A stretch of 64,000 nt of DNA from Virgibacillus indicus. GTDB lineage: Bacteria > Bacillota > Bacilli > Bacillales > Amphibacillaceae. Shown in pieces: positions 38,437 to 46,753 of this stretch. Below the pieces are notes generated by a model that was not told where the DNA came from, made no database searches, and saw only the letters and a program-made list of their open reading frames with translations. The stretch covers positions 372,001 to 436,000 of the forward strand of contig NZ_NPMS01000001.1 of assembly GCF_002266285.1 (NCBI RefSeq), read 5' to 3'. The position numbers were made by a program, and so were the translations under genes. The stretch's first letter is position 1. The number at the start of each line of letters is the position of its first letter.

Positions 38437-39532
38437 TTCAGATGTATTTAACCTAATGGAAAAATGGGCTCCAAAAAGACTTGCTTATGACTGGGATAAC
38501 GTTGGACTGCAAATAGGATCGTACGAACATCAGGTAAATAAAATAATGATTACACTGGATGTACTTGAATCAGTAGTTGATGAAGCAATTGAAAAAGGGG
38601 CAGACTTGATTATTGCACATCATCCGCTATTATTTAAACCATTAAGACGAATGGACTTTGACACCCCTCAAGGCCGCACAATTAAGAAGTTGGTCCAAAA
38701 TAATATTTCTGTATATGCTTCTCATACAAATTTGGATGCTGCAGATGGAGGAGTAAATGATATTCTTTGTGACTTGCTTGGTATTAATAACAGGAGTGTG
38801 CTAGTACCTGCAGGAACCGAGAAGCTATATAAGATTGCAGTGTTTGTGCCTGAATCTCATCGGCAAATTGTAATGGAAGCACTAAGTACAAGTGGAGCGG
38901 GACATATTGGGGATTATAGCCACTGCACATTTCAAACCAGTGGGCAGGGGACCTTTAAACCACTTGAAGGCACAAATCCTTTTATCGGAAAACAAGACGA
39001 ATTAGAGGTTGTAGATGAGGTAAAGATTGAAACAATTGTACAGGAAGAAAAATTGCAGCAGGTAATATTGGCTATGCTGGAGGCACATCCATATGAAGAA
39101 GCCGCATATGATATTTATCCTTTACAGCTAAACGGAAAAGAATATGGGATTGGCCGAATAGGTACATTAGAGAAGCCACAATCGATGAAAGAATTTTGTG
39201 AACATGTAAAAAAAGTATTGGATCTTTCTCACCTGCGTTTAACAGGCGATTTATCAAAAAAGGTTACAAATGTTGCAATTCTTGGCGGTAGCGGTGAAAA
39301 ATACATCCATGCTGCAAAAGAAAAAGGCGCGGATGTTTATATTACTGGTGACATGACTTTCCACCCGGCTCAGGATGCAGATCAGCTGGGTTTATCCGTA
39401 ATTGATCCAGGGCACTATATAGAGAAAGTAATGAAAAAAGCTGCGAAGCAATATCTTGATAAAAGACTTAAGAAAGAGCATGTTGAGATTATCGTGTCGG
39501 AAACGGATACGAACCCGTTTCAATTTATTTAG
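38414..39532 (+). CDS. yqfO: Nif3-like dinuclear metal centre protein (YqfO, GTP cyclohydrolase I type 2 homologue)
   Basis: 372 residues: a Nif3 domain with metal ligands in LIIAHHPLLF and SHTNLDAADGGVND, an inserted PII-like domain in the middle (about 130-235), and the second half with GDMTFHPAQDA. The biological role is still uncertain. ATG 38414 follows AGGAGG 6 nt upstream inside trmK, the standard pair. Confidence 0.94.
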   Translation: MMKGTLTNSDVFNLMEKWAPKRLAYDWDNVGLQIGSYEHQVNKIMITLDVLESVVDEAIEKGADLIIAHHPLLFKPLRRMDFDTPQGRTIKKLVQNNISVYASHTNLDAADGGVNDILCDLLGINNRSVLVPAGTEKLYKIAVFVPESHRQIVMEALSTSGAGHIGDYSHCTFQTSGQGTFKPLEGTNPFIGKQDELEVVDEVKIETIVQEEKLQQVILAMLEAHPYEEAAYDIYPLQLNGKEYGIGRIGTLEKPQSMKEFCEHVKKVLDLSHLRLTGDLSKKVTNVAILGGSGEKYIHAAKEKGADVYITGDMTFHPAQDADQLGLSVIDPGHYIEKVMKKAAKQYLDKRLKKEHVEIIVSETDTNPFQFI

Positions 39533-39561
39533 GGAATATTAATCCTGAAGGAGTACTATTT

Positions 39562-40875
39562 ATGACAAAAGCAAACTTTGATATTTTTCCTTTTCATCCT
39601 GTTTTATTTGATGTTATTGACAGATTAAAATTCAGTTATCCTACAGAAATACAATTAAAGGTTATCCCGGCAGTTCTGGATGGCAATAGTGTAATTGGAC
39701 AGTCACGTACAGGATCAGGCAAAACTCACGCTTATTTACTTCCATTGTTTAATCAGATAGACAGCAATAAACGAGAGGTTCAATTCGTGATTACTGCACC
39801 TACCAGAGAACTGGCAACGCAATTACATGATGAAGTAAAAAAAATTATCCACTATTCCGGAAAAGACCACCAATGGATTTCAAAATTGCTTGTTGGCGGA
39901 ACTGACAAACAAAAAATGATTGAAAAGTTAAAAGAGCCACCACATATTATTGTGGGGACTCCTGGAAGAATTCTGGATATGGTTAAGGAAGAAGCTGTTT
40001 CAATTTATTCTGCAAAATCATTTGTTATTGACGAAGCCGATCTCATGCTTGATCTAGGCTTTATTAATGATGTGGACCAACTATTGGTACGAGCAGATAA
40101 AAATATACAGCTGCTTGTATTTTCTGCAACAATTCCGCAGCGATTACAGCACTTTCTGAAAAAATATCTGGAGAATCCATTATATATTAAGGTTGATGAT
40201 CACTTTTCACCAGAAACGATGGAACATCGACTTATCGATTTAAGGCATCGAAAAGAAGCGGATATAATTTTAGAAATTACCAAAACAATTCAGCCTTATT
40301 TAGCGATCATATTTACTAACGGCAAAGAAATTGCAGACAAGCTGGCGGCTGATTTGCAGGAGAGAGGAATCGATGCTGGTTTAATTCATGGGGGATTACC
40401 TCCTAGAGAAAGAAAGCGGGTTTTAAAGGATATTCAAAATCTCCGTTATCAATATATTGTAGCGACAGATTTAGCTTCAAGGGGAATTGATATTAAAGGT
40501 GTCAGCCACATAATAAATGCACAAATGCCAAAAGAAGAAGAATTCTATATTCACCGTGTAGGCAGAACTGCCCGAGCTGGTATGGAAGGGACAGCAATAA
40601 GTTTTTATCAGGAAAGTGATATTAAACTGATCGAAAAGCTGGAGCAAAAAGGTCTGAACTTTATTTACGCTGATGTGAAGCATGGGCAGTGGCAGGATGC
40701 AAAGCCGTGGAATGAACGTTCATTGCGTACGAAGAAAACAACAGACATAGAGAAAGAAGCATGGAAACGTGTTCGAAAAACAACTAAGGTTAAGCCAGGA
40801 TACAAAAAGAAAATGAAAAAACAGCAGGAATCCATAAAGAAGCAGCTTAATAAAAAAAGTAAATTCAAAAAATAA
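39562..40875 (+). CDS. cshB: DEAD-box RNA helicase CshB
   Basis: 437 residues with Walker A SRTGSGKT, PTRELA, DEAD (VIDEADLML), SAT and HRVGRTARAG, plus a very basic C-terminal tail (KKMKKQQESIKKQLNKKS). CshB is associated with cold shock and ribosome biogenesis. AAGGAG precedes the ATG. In B. subtilis ispH and yqfQ lie between yqfO and this gene (from memory); they are not here. Confidence 0.93.
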   Translation: MTKANFDIFPFHPVLFDVIDRLKFSYPTEIQLKVIPAVLDGNSVIGQSRTGSGKTHAYLLPLFNQIDSNKREVQFVITAPTRELATQLHDEVKKIIHYSGKDHQWISKLLVGGTDKQKMIEKLKEPPHIIVGTPGRILDMVKEEAVSIYSAKSFVIDEADLMLDLGFINDVDQLLVRADKNIQLLVFSATIPQRLQHFLKKYLENPLYIKVDDHFSPETMEHRLIDLRHRKEADIILEITKTIQPYLAIIFTNGKEIADKLAADLQERGIDAGLIHGGLPPRERKRVLKDIQNLRYQYIVATDLASRGIDIKGVSHIINAQMPKEEEFYIHRVGRTARAGMEGTAISFYQESDIKLIEKLEQKGLNFIYADVKHGQWQDAKPWNERSLRTKKTTDIEKEAWKRVRKTTKVKPGYKKKMKKQQESIKKQLNKKSKFKK

Positions 40876-40899
40876 AATCATAAATTGGGGGAGAATGAA

Positions 40900-41793
40900 T
40901 TGTTGAAAATAGGATCACATGTATCTATGAGTGGAAAAAAAATGCTTCTTGGCTCAAGTGAGGAAGCAGCTTCATATGGTGCAAATACCTTTATGATTTA
41001 TACTGGAGCACCACAAAACACGAGAAGAAAAGCAATTGAAGAATTGAATATTTCAGCAGGAAGTGAACATATGGCTGAAATGGGCATTGCAGATATTGTA
41101 GTCCACGCACCATATATTATAAATATTGGAAATACAGTTAAACCAGAGACTTTTGATCTAGGGGTTAATTTTCTGCGAAGTGAAATAGACCGTACTGAGG
41201 CAATTGGAGCTAAACAAATCGTTCTACACCCAGGCGCCCATGTTGGAGAAGGTGTCGATAAAGGAATCAACAAAATTATTGAAGGGCTGAATGAAGTACT
41301 GGAAAAAGACAAAGATGTTCAGATAGCTCTGGAAACAATGGCAGGTAAAGGAACTGAAATAGGAAGAACATTTGATGAATTAGCCCGCATCATTGATGGT
41401 GTAACTCATAATGAAAAATTATCTGTATGTATGGACACATGTCATATTCACGATGCTGGATACAATATTGTTAATGACTTTGATGCTGTATTGGAAGAAT
41501 TTGATAAAATAATTGGAGTTAATCGGCTGAAAGTAATACATGTTAATGATAGTAAGAATGAACGTGGAGCACATAAGGACCGTCACGAAAATATAGGTTT
41601 TGGACATATAGGTTTTGATGCATTACATTATGTTATCCACCATCCACAGCTGGAAAAATTACCAAAAATTTTGGAAACCCCTTATGTTGGACCGGACAAA
41701 AAGAGTAAAAAAGCACCATATAAATTTGAAATTGATATGGTAAAAAAAGGTAAGTTTGATTTGGATTTAAAGGACAAGATTGTAAATGGCTAG
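40900..41793 (+). CDS. nfo: Deoxyribonuclease IV (apurinic/apyrimidinic endonuclease)
   Basis: 297 residues of a TIM-barrel AP endonuclease with [38 protein letters not shown] and [16 protein letters not shown], carrying the trinuclear zinc ligands. It cuts abasic sites in base-excision repair and in spores. The likely start is TTG 40900 (MLKIGSHVS) about 7 nt after GGGGGAG; TTG 40885 lies upstream of that SD. Confidence 0.96.
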   Translation: MLKIGSHVSMSGKKMLLGSSEEAASYGANTFMIYTGAPQNTRRKAIEELNISAGSEHMAEMGIADIVVHAPYIINIGNTVKPETFDLGVNFLRSEIDRTEAIGAKQIVLHPGAHVGEGVDKGINKIIEGLNEVLEKDKDVQIALETMAGKGTEIGRTFDELARIIDGVTHNEKLSVCMDTCHIHDAGYNIVNDFDAVLEEFDKIIGVNRLKVIHVNDSKNERGAHKDRHENIGFGHIGFDALHYVIHHPQLEKLPKILETPYVGPDKKSKKAPYKFEIDMVKKGKFDLDLKDKIVNG

Positions 41794-41797
41794 AAAA

Positions 41798-41845
41798 GAA
41801 AGCTGTTCCATCAGGATCGCTCCTGTTTTTGGAACAGCTTTTTTA
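41798..41845. terminator. Bidirectional terminator between nfo and the DUF2624 gene
   Basis: AAGCTGTTCC pairs with GGAACAGCTT and has an A-rich left arm and T-rich right arm. It serves both converging genes. Confidence 0.85.
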
Positions 41846-42124
41846 ATAAAATAAATCCTCAAGGCCATAAGATTTTATCATTTCCTCAAACAGTTTCTCT
41901 GCTTTTTTTGCGGTTTGGAGATTTGTAATCCTCGAAAGTTCTGTAAGCATTTTTCTTCTATCATTTTTACTAAATGGGTCTACCGGTGTCTGTTTTAGGT
42001 AGGAAACAATATTTTCAGCTTCTTTTCTGCTGACTGAGAATCCATATTGCTTTCCATAATATAGTAATTCTTCGGATGAAAGCGTCCTTAATTTGTTCTT
42101 AATAAATTCTTTAAAGATGGACAT
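41843..42124 (-). CDS. yqfT: DUF2624 family protein (YqfT-like)
   Basis: A 93-residue helical protein of unknown function. NKLRTLSSEELLYYGKQYGF and the position after nfo agree with the Bacillus YqfT family. AAGGGAGG precedes the ATG. It is transcribed against its neighbours and shares a terminator with nfo. Confidence 0.8.
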   Translation of the reverse strand: MSIFKEFIKNKLRTLSSEELLYYGKQYGFSVSRKEAENIVSYLKQTPVDPFSKNDRRKMLTELSRITNLQTAKKAEKLFEEMIKSYGLEDLFY

Positions 42125-42289
42125 AAATTATCCTCCCTTTTTAAAGGATACTGATGTAATATATGCAGATTTAACAAAATAATGAACTTGACCTGGGCAA
42201 AATGTCTTCCACAAATTAACATACTTATAAATGAAATTTATCCATAAACTATAAACGCACCTCAAGTCAGAAGAAAGGGAGGTCTAAAC

Positions 42290-42658
42290 ATGGATGATTA
42301 TAAAAAGTTTAAAAATAAAGAAGTAGAAGACCCACCGAACCATGGAGAGCAAATGAAGAATAGAGACTTCGTGGGAGTTGAACCAGACAGCACGAGGGAC
42401 GAAGAGTTTGCTGCAGAATTAACAGCTGATGATTATAATAGTGCCAATGCGGATTCTGATGTTAACAGCACATTTGGCTGGATCGGTATAGCACTTTCAA
42501 TCGTATCATTTTTTATGATGCCAATAATTTTGGGGGCAGCTGGGATTATATTGGGGTTTGTCTCAAGAAGTCGTGGTGCGGACACTTTGGGTAACATTGC
42601 CATAGCGGCAGGTGCAATTTCGATTATCATAAGACTGTTTATACTTCCATTTGTTTAG
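42290..42658 (+). CDS. Small membrane protein (YqfX-like, DUF4190-type tail)
   Basis: 122 residues. A charged N-terminal half is followed by two glycine-rich TM segments (GWIGIALSIVSFFMMPIILG and LGNIAIAAGAISIIIRLFIL) with a short FVSRSRG turn. This layout matches the C-terminal membrane unit of YqfX and DUF4190 proteins. AAAGGGAGG precedes the ATG. Function unknown. Confidence 0.78.
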   Translation: MDDYKKFKNKEVEDPPNHGEQMKNRDFVGVEPDSTRDEEFAAELTADDYNSANADSDVNSTFGWIGIALSIVSFFMMPIILGAAGIILGFVSRSRGADTLGNIAIAAGAISIIIRLFILPFV

Positions 42659-42663
42659 GGTGA

Positions 42664-42697
42664 AGGAGGCTGATTATTCAGCCTCCTATTTATTTTG
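42664..42697. terminator. Bidirectional terminator
   Basis: AGGAGGCTGA pairs perfectly with TCAGCCTCCT across four bases, with a T-rich tail to the right. It ends the YqfX-like gene and may also serve the converging LysM-type gene. Confidence 0.82.
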
Positions 42698-42711
42698 TAT
42701 TAAGACTCGCC

Positions 42712-43032
42712 TTAATAAAGTGGAAAATAATAATAATGGCCAGTTTGGAGTTGGAAAGGGTCAGTTTCGGGATTAGCAAGCCGGAAATCTGATATGATTT
42801 GGTTTACGTTCAGTATTTCAATATCATTATTGTTTATTTTTTCAACGATGGATAGAACTGTTTCGCCGGATTTCACTTTAATATGGACTATTTCGAAATC
42901 AATTTTTACTGTCTGTTGGATTTTAGGTGAATTATTGTCCGGGATATTATAACCGGACATAATATCCTTATAAATGCTTAAGAATAATAAAATTAAAAAA
43001 ATGTACAGGGAAATTCTTTTGATGAAATACAT
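42712..43032 (-). CDS. Membrane-anchored LysM-like protein (YqfZ-like)
   Basis: 106 residues. An N-terminal TM segment (about 5-22) is followed by a short exported region with a LysM-like pattern (VKSGETVLSIVEKIN, IISDFRLANPET, LQTGHYYYFPLY). The order next to the YqfX-like gene matches B. subtilis yqfZ. AAAGGAGT precedes the ATG. It is divergent from the NfeD gene with only 75 bp between, so their control regions overlap. Confidence 0.78.
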   Translation of the reverse strand: MYFIKRISLYIFLILLFLSIYKDIMSGYNIPDNNSPKIQQTVKIDFEIVHIKVKSGETVLSIVEKINNNDIEILNVNQIISDFRLANPETDPFQLQTGHYYYFPLY

Positions 43033-43050
43033 ATTATTTACTCCTTTTAA

Positions 43051-43080
43051 TGAAACAATTTATAATGTTAATACGTACCT
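43051..43080 (+). promoter_or_regulatory. ECF (SigW-type) promoter of the second NfeD gene
   Basis: TGAAAC (43051-43056), 17-bp spacer, CGTACC (43074-43079), the same arrangement as the promoter at 16952. It ends about 28 bp before the NfeD start. Confidence 0.72.
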
Positions 43081-43107
43081 ATAGATAAGTGGGGAGGAGG
43101 AAGTAAT

Positions 43108-43740
43108 ATGGAATTGTTTAATTATGATTGGATTGGGTTCGTAATTACAGGTTTTGCCACCTTATTTCTTATTGGAGAAGTCTTAGTTAATGCGCGTGGA
43201 CTATTTGCGTTATTGGGAATTGGATTTATTACGGTTTATTTTGGTGTGTATATGGAAACAGGCTCTTTTATCCTTATGCTTATTATATATTTCACTGGAT
43301 TATTACTTATTATTGTCGATGGAAAATTACTGAATGATGGGACACTTGCCGTTCTGGGAACAGCAAGTATGCTGACATCAGTCGCATTAGCGGCACCGAA
43401 CCTGACTGCAGGATTGTATGCTGTTATTGGTGTACTTATCGGAGGAGCTGCTTCATTCTTTTTCCTAAAAGTATTTAAACGAAGGAATATGTGGACAAAA
43501 ATAACATTAAAGGACCAGTTAACAAAAGAAGCAGGTTATAATTCCATGAACATGGACTATGAACAACTATTAAATCAGGAAGCGGTTACTCTGAATGATT
43601 TGAGACCAGTTGGAACAATCAGCATCAACAATAAAGATTACAGTGCCGTCTCTAATGGACAATGGATTCCTAAAAACAGTAAGGTTCGGATTGTCCAGGT
43701 AGACGGAACGAAAATACTTGTTGAAAAAGTTACTGAATAG
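43108..43740 (+). CDS. NfeD-family membrane protein lacking the protease domain
   Basis: 210 residues. Four or five TM segments (about 8-125) are followed by a short charged linker and a C-terminal OB-fold NfeD domain (LRPVGTISINNKDYSAVSNG, then VRIVQVDGTKILVEKV). No ClpP-like part is present, so it is the truncated NfeD type. GGGGAGGAGG precedes the ATG. No flotillin gene is beside it, unlike the copy at 17011. Confidence 0.88.
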   Translation: MELFNYDWIGFVITGFATLFLIGEVLVNARGLFALLGIGFITVYFGVYMETGSFILMLIIYFTGLLLIIVDGKLLNDGTLAVLGTASMLTSVALAAPNLTAGLYAVIGVLIGGAASFFFLKVFKRRNMWTKITLKDQLTKEAGYNSMNMDYEQLLNQEAVTLNDLRPVGTISINNKDYSAVSNGQWIPKNSKVRIVQVDGTKILVEKVTE

Positions 43741-43748
43741 TGCAAAAG

Positions 43749-43791
43749 CAGATAATTCTCATTTGGGTTTTAAGAGAATTATCTTTTTTTA
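43749..43791 (+). terminator. Terminator after second NfeD gene
   Basis: AGATAATTCTC pairs with GAGAATTATCT across a 13-nt loop and is followed by a run of seven T. Confidence 0.88.
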
Positions 43792-43866
43792 TGGGGAATT
43801 CCCGCGGAAAAAAACTGTAATGTACTGAATTAATGAGAATGATATACAACCATATAGGGTAGTTAA

Positions 43867-43919
43867 TAATAAGGAGTAATAAAAGCTTTGTAAATTTAAT
43901 GTAAATTATTGATTATAAT
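43867..43919 (+). promoter_or_regulatory. Candidate promoter with PhoP-like repeats for the Na/Pi cotransporter
   Basis: A TATAAT (43914-43919) is preceded by two copies of TGTAAA exactly 11 bp apart (43889, 43900), that is, TTTACA on the minus strand, with weaker TTTATT and TTATTA at the next two 11-bp steps. This resembles a PhoP box in reverse orientation, but the region is AT-rich. Confidence 0.4.
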
Positions 43920-43962
43920 CCTTTACAAATGATTAATAATCATCTAATAATGGAAAAGGTAT

Positions 43963-45624
43963 GTGAGTATTAACATCAATGAAGGGATGGTAGTAGCATT
44001 GGATATCGATATACAGACACTTATTTTTGAGTTTATCGGCGGTCTGGGTATTTTTCTTCTAGGTATTAAATTTATGGGAGACGGACTTCAGAAATCAGCT
44101 GGTGATCGCTTACGGGACATTCTTGATAAATTTACAAGTAATCCTTTTATGGGTGTATTAGCTGGTATGATTGTTACAATATTAATTCAAAGCAGTTCTG
44201 GTACAACGGTATTGACAGTAGGACTTGTTAATGCTGGGTTTATGACTTTAAGACAAGCAATTGGTGTAATCATGGGTGCCAATATTGGTACAACAGTTAC
44301 GGCATTTATTATTGGAATTGATTTAGGTGAATATGCTTTACCGATACTTGCAGCAGGGGCTTTTCTGATATTCTTCTTTAAAAATCAGAAAGTTACAGCG
44401 ATTGGACAAGCAGTTTTCGGTTTCGGGGCATTGTTCTTTGGTTTGGAATTAATGAGCAGTGGGATGTCTCCATTGCGCAGTTTGGAGGCTTTTCATGAAC
44501 TGACAGTAAACATGAGTGAAAGTCCGATTCTAGGTGTTGTAATTGGTACTGTGTTTACTTTAATTGTACAAAGCTCAAGTGCAACAATCGGTATCCTTCA
44601 AGGATTATTCTCAGAGGGAGCAATTGAATTACGAGCCGCTATTCCAGTATTATTTGGTGATAATATTGGTACAACGATAACAGCTGTTTTAGCAGCGATT
44701 GGGGCGTCTGTAGCTGCGAAAAGAGCAGCATTTACACATGTAATATTCAACCTGTTAGGTGCTACTATTTTCTTAATCTTTTTAGGTTTGTTCACGAGTT
44801 TTGTATCCTTTTTACAAACACAATTCAGCTTGAACCCTGAAATGACCATCGCGTTTGCCCATGGTAGTTTTAACATAACAAATACGATTATTCAGTTTCC
44901 ATTCATTGGTGCATTAGCGTGGATAGTAACAAAACTTGTTCCTGGGGAGGATACAATCGTCGAATATAAGCCAAAGCACTTGGATCCAATTTTTATCCAG
45001 CAATCATCAACTTTGGCACTGGGCCAGGCAAAAGCAGAAGTTGTTCGGATGGGTGAATACGCTGCAAAAGGGTTGGAAGAAACTAATTTGTACTTGACTA
45101 CCCAGCATCAAAAACATTCTGAAATGGCTATGCAAATTGAAGGTGCTCTAAATAATCTGGATCGCAAAATAACAGACTATTTAATTGATGTCTCTTCGGG
45201 TTCCTTGTCGGAAATTGAGAGTGCTGAACATACAGCATTAATGGATTCTGTTCGTGATGTTGAGCGGATTGGAGATCACTTTGAAAACATTATTGAGCTT
45301 ATTGATTACAAAATATCAAATAAGGTTTATTTAACAGAACAGGCGCAGGAAGACCTGAATAATATGTTTGATTTAACTATTTTGACTGTTAAGCAGGCAG
45401 TTAAAGCACTTGACCAGTCAGATAGAGAAGAAGCATTGGCAGTGGTTCAGAAGGAAGAACAAATTGACAAAATGGAACGTACTTACCGTAAAAAACACAT
45501 TATACGAATGAACGAAGGGCTGTGCAGCGGCTCAGCAGGGATCGTATTTGTGGATATTATCAGCAACCTGGAACGTATTGGAGACCATGCTGTGAATATT
45601 GCCGAAGAAGTACTTGGTGAATAG
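43963..45624 (+). CDS. Na+/phosphate cotransporter family protein with PhoU-like C-terminal domain
   Basis: 553 residues. Two inverted NptA repeats with QSSSGTTVLTVGLVNAG and IVQSSSATIGILQGL (the QSSS motifs) form about eight TM helices to residue 330; a cytoplasmic PhoU-like helical domain follows (SVRDVERIGDHFENI and NLERIGDHAVNIAEE). It probably takes up or exports phosphate. The start is uncertain: GTG 43963, ATG 43987 and TTG 43999 are all possible, and AAGGGATGG favours 43999. Confidence 0.9.
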   Translation: MSININEGMVVALDIDIQTLIFEFIGGLGIFLLGIKFMGDGLQKSAGDRLRDILDKFTSNPFMGVLAGMIVTILIQSSSGTTVLTVGLVNAGFMTLRQAIGVIMGANIGTTVTAFIIGIDLGEYALPILAAGAFLIFFFKNQKVTAIGQAVFGFGALFFGLELMSSGMSPLRSLEAFHELTVNMSESPILGVVIGTVFTLIVQSSSATIGILQGLFSEGAIELRAAIPVLFGDNIGTTITAVLAAIGASVAAKRAAFTHVIFNLLGATIFLIFLGLFTSFVSFLQTQFSLNPEMTIAFAHGSFNITNTIIQFPFIGALAWIVTKLVPGEDTIVEYKPKHLDPIFIQQSSTLALGQAKAEVVRMGEYAAKGLEETNLYLTTQHQKHSEMAMQIEGALNNLDRKITDYLIDVSSGSLSEIESAEHTALMDSVRDVERIGDHFENIIELIDYKISNKVYLTEQAQEDLNNMFDLTILTVKQAVKALDQSDREEALAVVQKEEQIDKMERTYRKKHIIRMNEGLCSGSAGIVFVDIISNLERIGDHAVNIAEEVLGE

Positions 45625-45631
45625 TTAGCAG

Positions 45632-45669
45632 CGGGAAGGGGTGATTACTCCTTCCCGACATTTTTTTTC
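45632..45669 (+). terminator. Terminator after the Na/Pi cotransporter
   Basis: CGGGAAGG pairs with CCTTCCCG across a short loop and is followed by a long T-run. Confidence 0.88.
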
Positions 45670-45720
45670 AATACTTTCATTCACATTCTTTAATTTTGTT
45701 TTTATTTTTAAATTTTATTG

Positions 45721-45749
45721 TTGAAATCTATTTTTGAAAGTGCTATTAT
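45721..45749 (+). promoter_or_regulatory. Upstream SigA promoter of the tRNA cluster (P1)
   Basis: TTGAAA, 17-bp spacer, TATTAT with a preceding TGC extended -10. It begins a tandem promoter pair like those of rRNA/tRNA operons. Confidence 0.72.
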
Positions 45750-45806
45750 ATATATTGTCGCTCAAGGCCCTTACATAAACTGTTTTCATTCATTTTTAAA
45801 AAGATA

Positions 45807-45835
45807 TTGACAGAATCTATCGTACATGGTAAATT
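45807..45835 (+). promoter_or_regulatory. Downstream SigA promoter of the tRNA cluster (P2)
   Basis: A consensus TTGACA, 17-bp spacer, TAAATT. It lies 86 bp after P1 and about 130 bp before the first tRNA. The rest of 45836-45966 is AT-rich, and I see nothing else in it. Confidence 0.68.
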
Positions 45836-45966
45836 ATATTTCGTTGTTAAAAAACATTTAATACGGTGATTAAATAATATTTGATTATTCATCACTGATA
45901 TCACTTGCAACACTACGAGCACAATATATTAGATTATATTACCTTGAACAACTTATATCAGATTAT

Positions 45967-46041
45967 TCCACAGTAGCTCAGTGGTAGAGCTATCGGCTGT
46001 TAACCGATCGGTCGTAGGTTCGAATCCTACCTGTGGAGCCA
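45967..46041 (+). tRNA. tRNA-Asn (GTT)
   Basis: A 7-bp acceptor stem (TCCACAG/CTGTGGA), anticodon GTT at 45999-46001 in a loop closed by ATCGG/CCGAT, a T-arm GGTTCGAATCC, and an encoded CCA end. Confidence 0.96.
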
Positions 46042-46046
46042 AATAT

Positions 46047-46123
46047 GGCGGTGTAGCTCAGCTGGCGAGAGCGTACGGTTCATACCCGTGAGGTCGGGGG
46101 TTCGATCCCCTCCGCCGCTACCA
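46047..46123 (+). tRNA. tRNA-Met (CAT), elongator type
   Basis: Acceptor GGCGGTG/CGCCGCT-type pairing, anticodon CAT at 46081-46083, T-arm GGTTCGATCCC and encoded CCA. It lacks the three G-C pairs of the initiator anticodon stem, and the sequence matches the elongator tRNA-Met of Bacillus as I remember it. Confidence 0.92.
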
Positions 46124-46137
46124 TATAATTTATTACG

Positions 46138-46213
46138 GCGGTCGTGGCGAAGTGGTTAACGCACCGGATTGTGGCTCCGGCATACGTGGGTTCGATCCCC
46201 ACCGGTCGCCCCA
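46138..46213 (+). tRNA. tRNA-His (GTG)
   Basis: Anticodon GTG at 46171-46173 in a CCGG-closed stem, T-arm GGTTCGATCCC, encoded CCA. The base at 46137 is G, the expected extra G-1 of tRNA-His, facing C at 46210. Two G-U pairs occur in the acceptor stem. Confidence 0.94.
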
Positions 46214-46229
46214 TAAAATATAATAGTAA

Positions 46230-46306
46230 GGACCCTTAGCTCAGTTGGTTAGAGCTATCGGCTCATAACCGATCGGTCGCAGGTTCGAGTCCTGCAGGGT
46301 CCACCA
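46230..46306 (+). tRNA. tRNA with CAT anticodon (probably Ile2, lysidine-modified; Met possible)
   Basis: Acceptor GGACCCT/AGGGTCC, anticodon CAT at 46264-46266, T-arm GGTTCGAGTCC, encoded CCA. Its body differs from the Met tRNA at 46047 and resembles the Bacillus tRNA-Ile2 whose C34 is converted to lysidine by TilS. The identity call is from memory. Confidence 0.9.
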
Positions 46307-46315
46307 TTAAAACTC

Positions 46316-46408
46316 GGAGGTATACCCAAGTCTGGCTGAAGGGATCGGTCTTGAAAACCGACAGGCGGGTCAAACCGCGCGGGGGTTCGAATCCCTCTAC
46401 CTCCTCCA
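46316..46408 (+). tRNA. tRNA-Ser (TGA)
   Basis: A 93-nt class II tRNA with a long variable arm (GGCGGGTC...GCGCG region), acceptor GGAGGTA/TACCTCC, anticodon TGA at 46352-46354 and encoded CCA. Confidence 0.95.
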
Positions 46409-46477
46409 TACATATTTTACGTATAAATCGAAACTATTTAAAATGCAAGAACAGAATTTAAATTAATACTAATATAT

Positions 46478-46553
46478 GGCTCGGTAGCTCAGTCGGTAGA
46501 GCAAGGGACTGAAAATCCCTGTGTCGGCGGTTCGATTCCGTCCCGAGCCACCA
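46478..46553 (+). tRNA. tRNA-Phe (GAA)
   Basis: Acceptor GGCTCGG/CCGAGCC, anticodon GAA at 46511-46513 in an AGGGA/TCCCT stem, T-arm with GGTTCGATTCC, encoded CCA. It lies about 70 bp after tRNA-Ser and ends the cluster. Confidence 0.96.
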
Positions 46554-46559
46554 TTTTGA

Positions 46560-46583
46560 TAACAAGCTAATGGCTTGTTTTTT
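46560..46583 (+). terminator. Terminator of the tRNA cluster
   Basis: AACAAGC pairs with GCTTGTT and is followed by a run of T. It lies seven bases after tRNA-Phe. Confidence 0.85.
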
Positions 46584-46591
46584 TATTTAAT

Positions 46592-46616
46592 GTTTTAATC
46601 TAAATCAGATGGGAAT
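46592..46616 (+). promoter_or_regulatory. Possible SigB-type promoter upstream of sodA
   Basis: GTTTTA, 13-bp spacer, GGGAAT, close to the SigB consensus GTTTAA-N12-14-GGGWAT. It would give a leader of about 130 nt. A single mismatch in each box keeps confidence low. Confidence 0.4.
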
Positions 46617-46753
46617 AGAATAGAGTGAGGTTTCCTGCAAAGTCTTTAGAATGCAAATAATTTGCAAGTGGTATAAAGCTTTGATAATCTTACTTTAAAA
46701 GGGTGAATTTTCAATCCTTTTTAATAATAATATTATTAGGAGGAATTTTAGAC

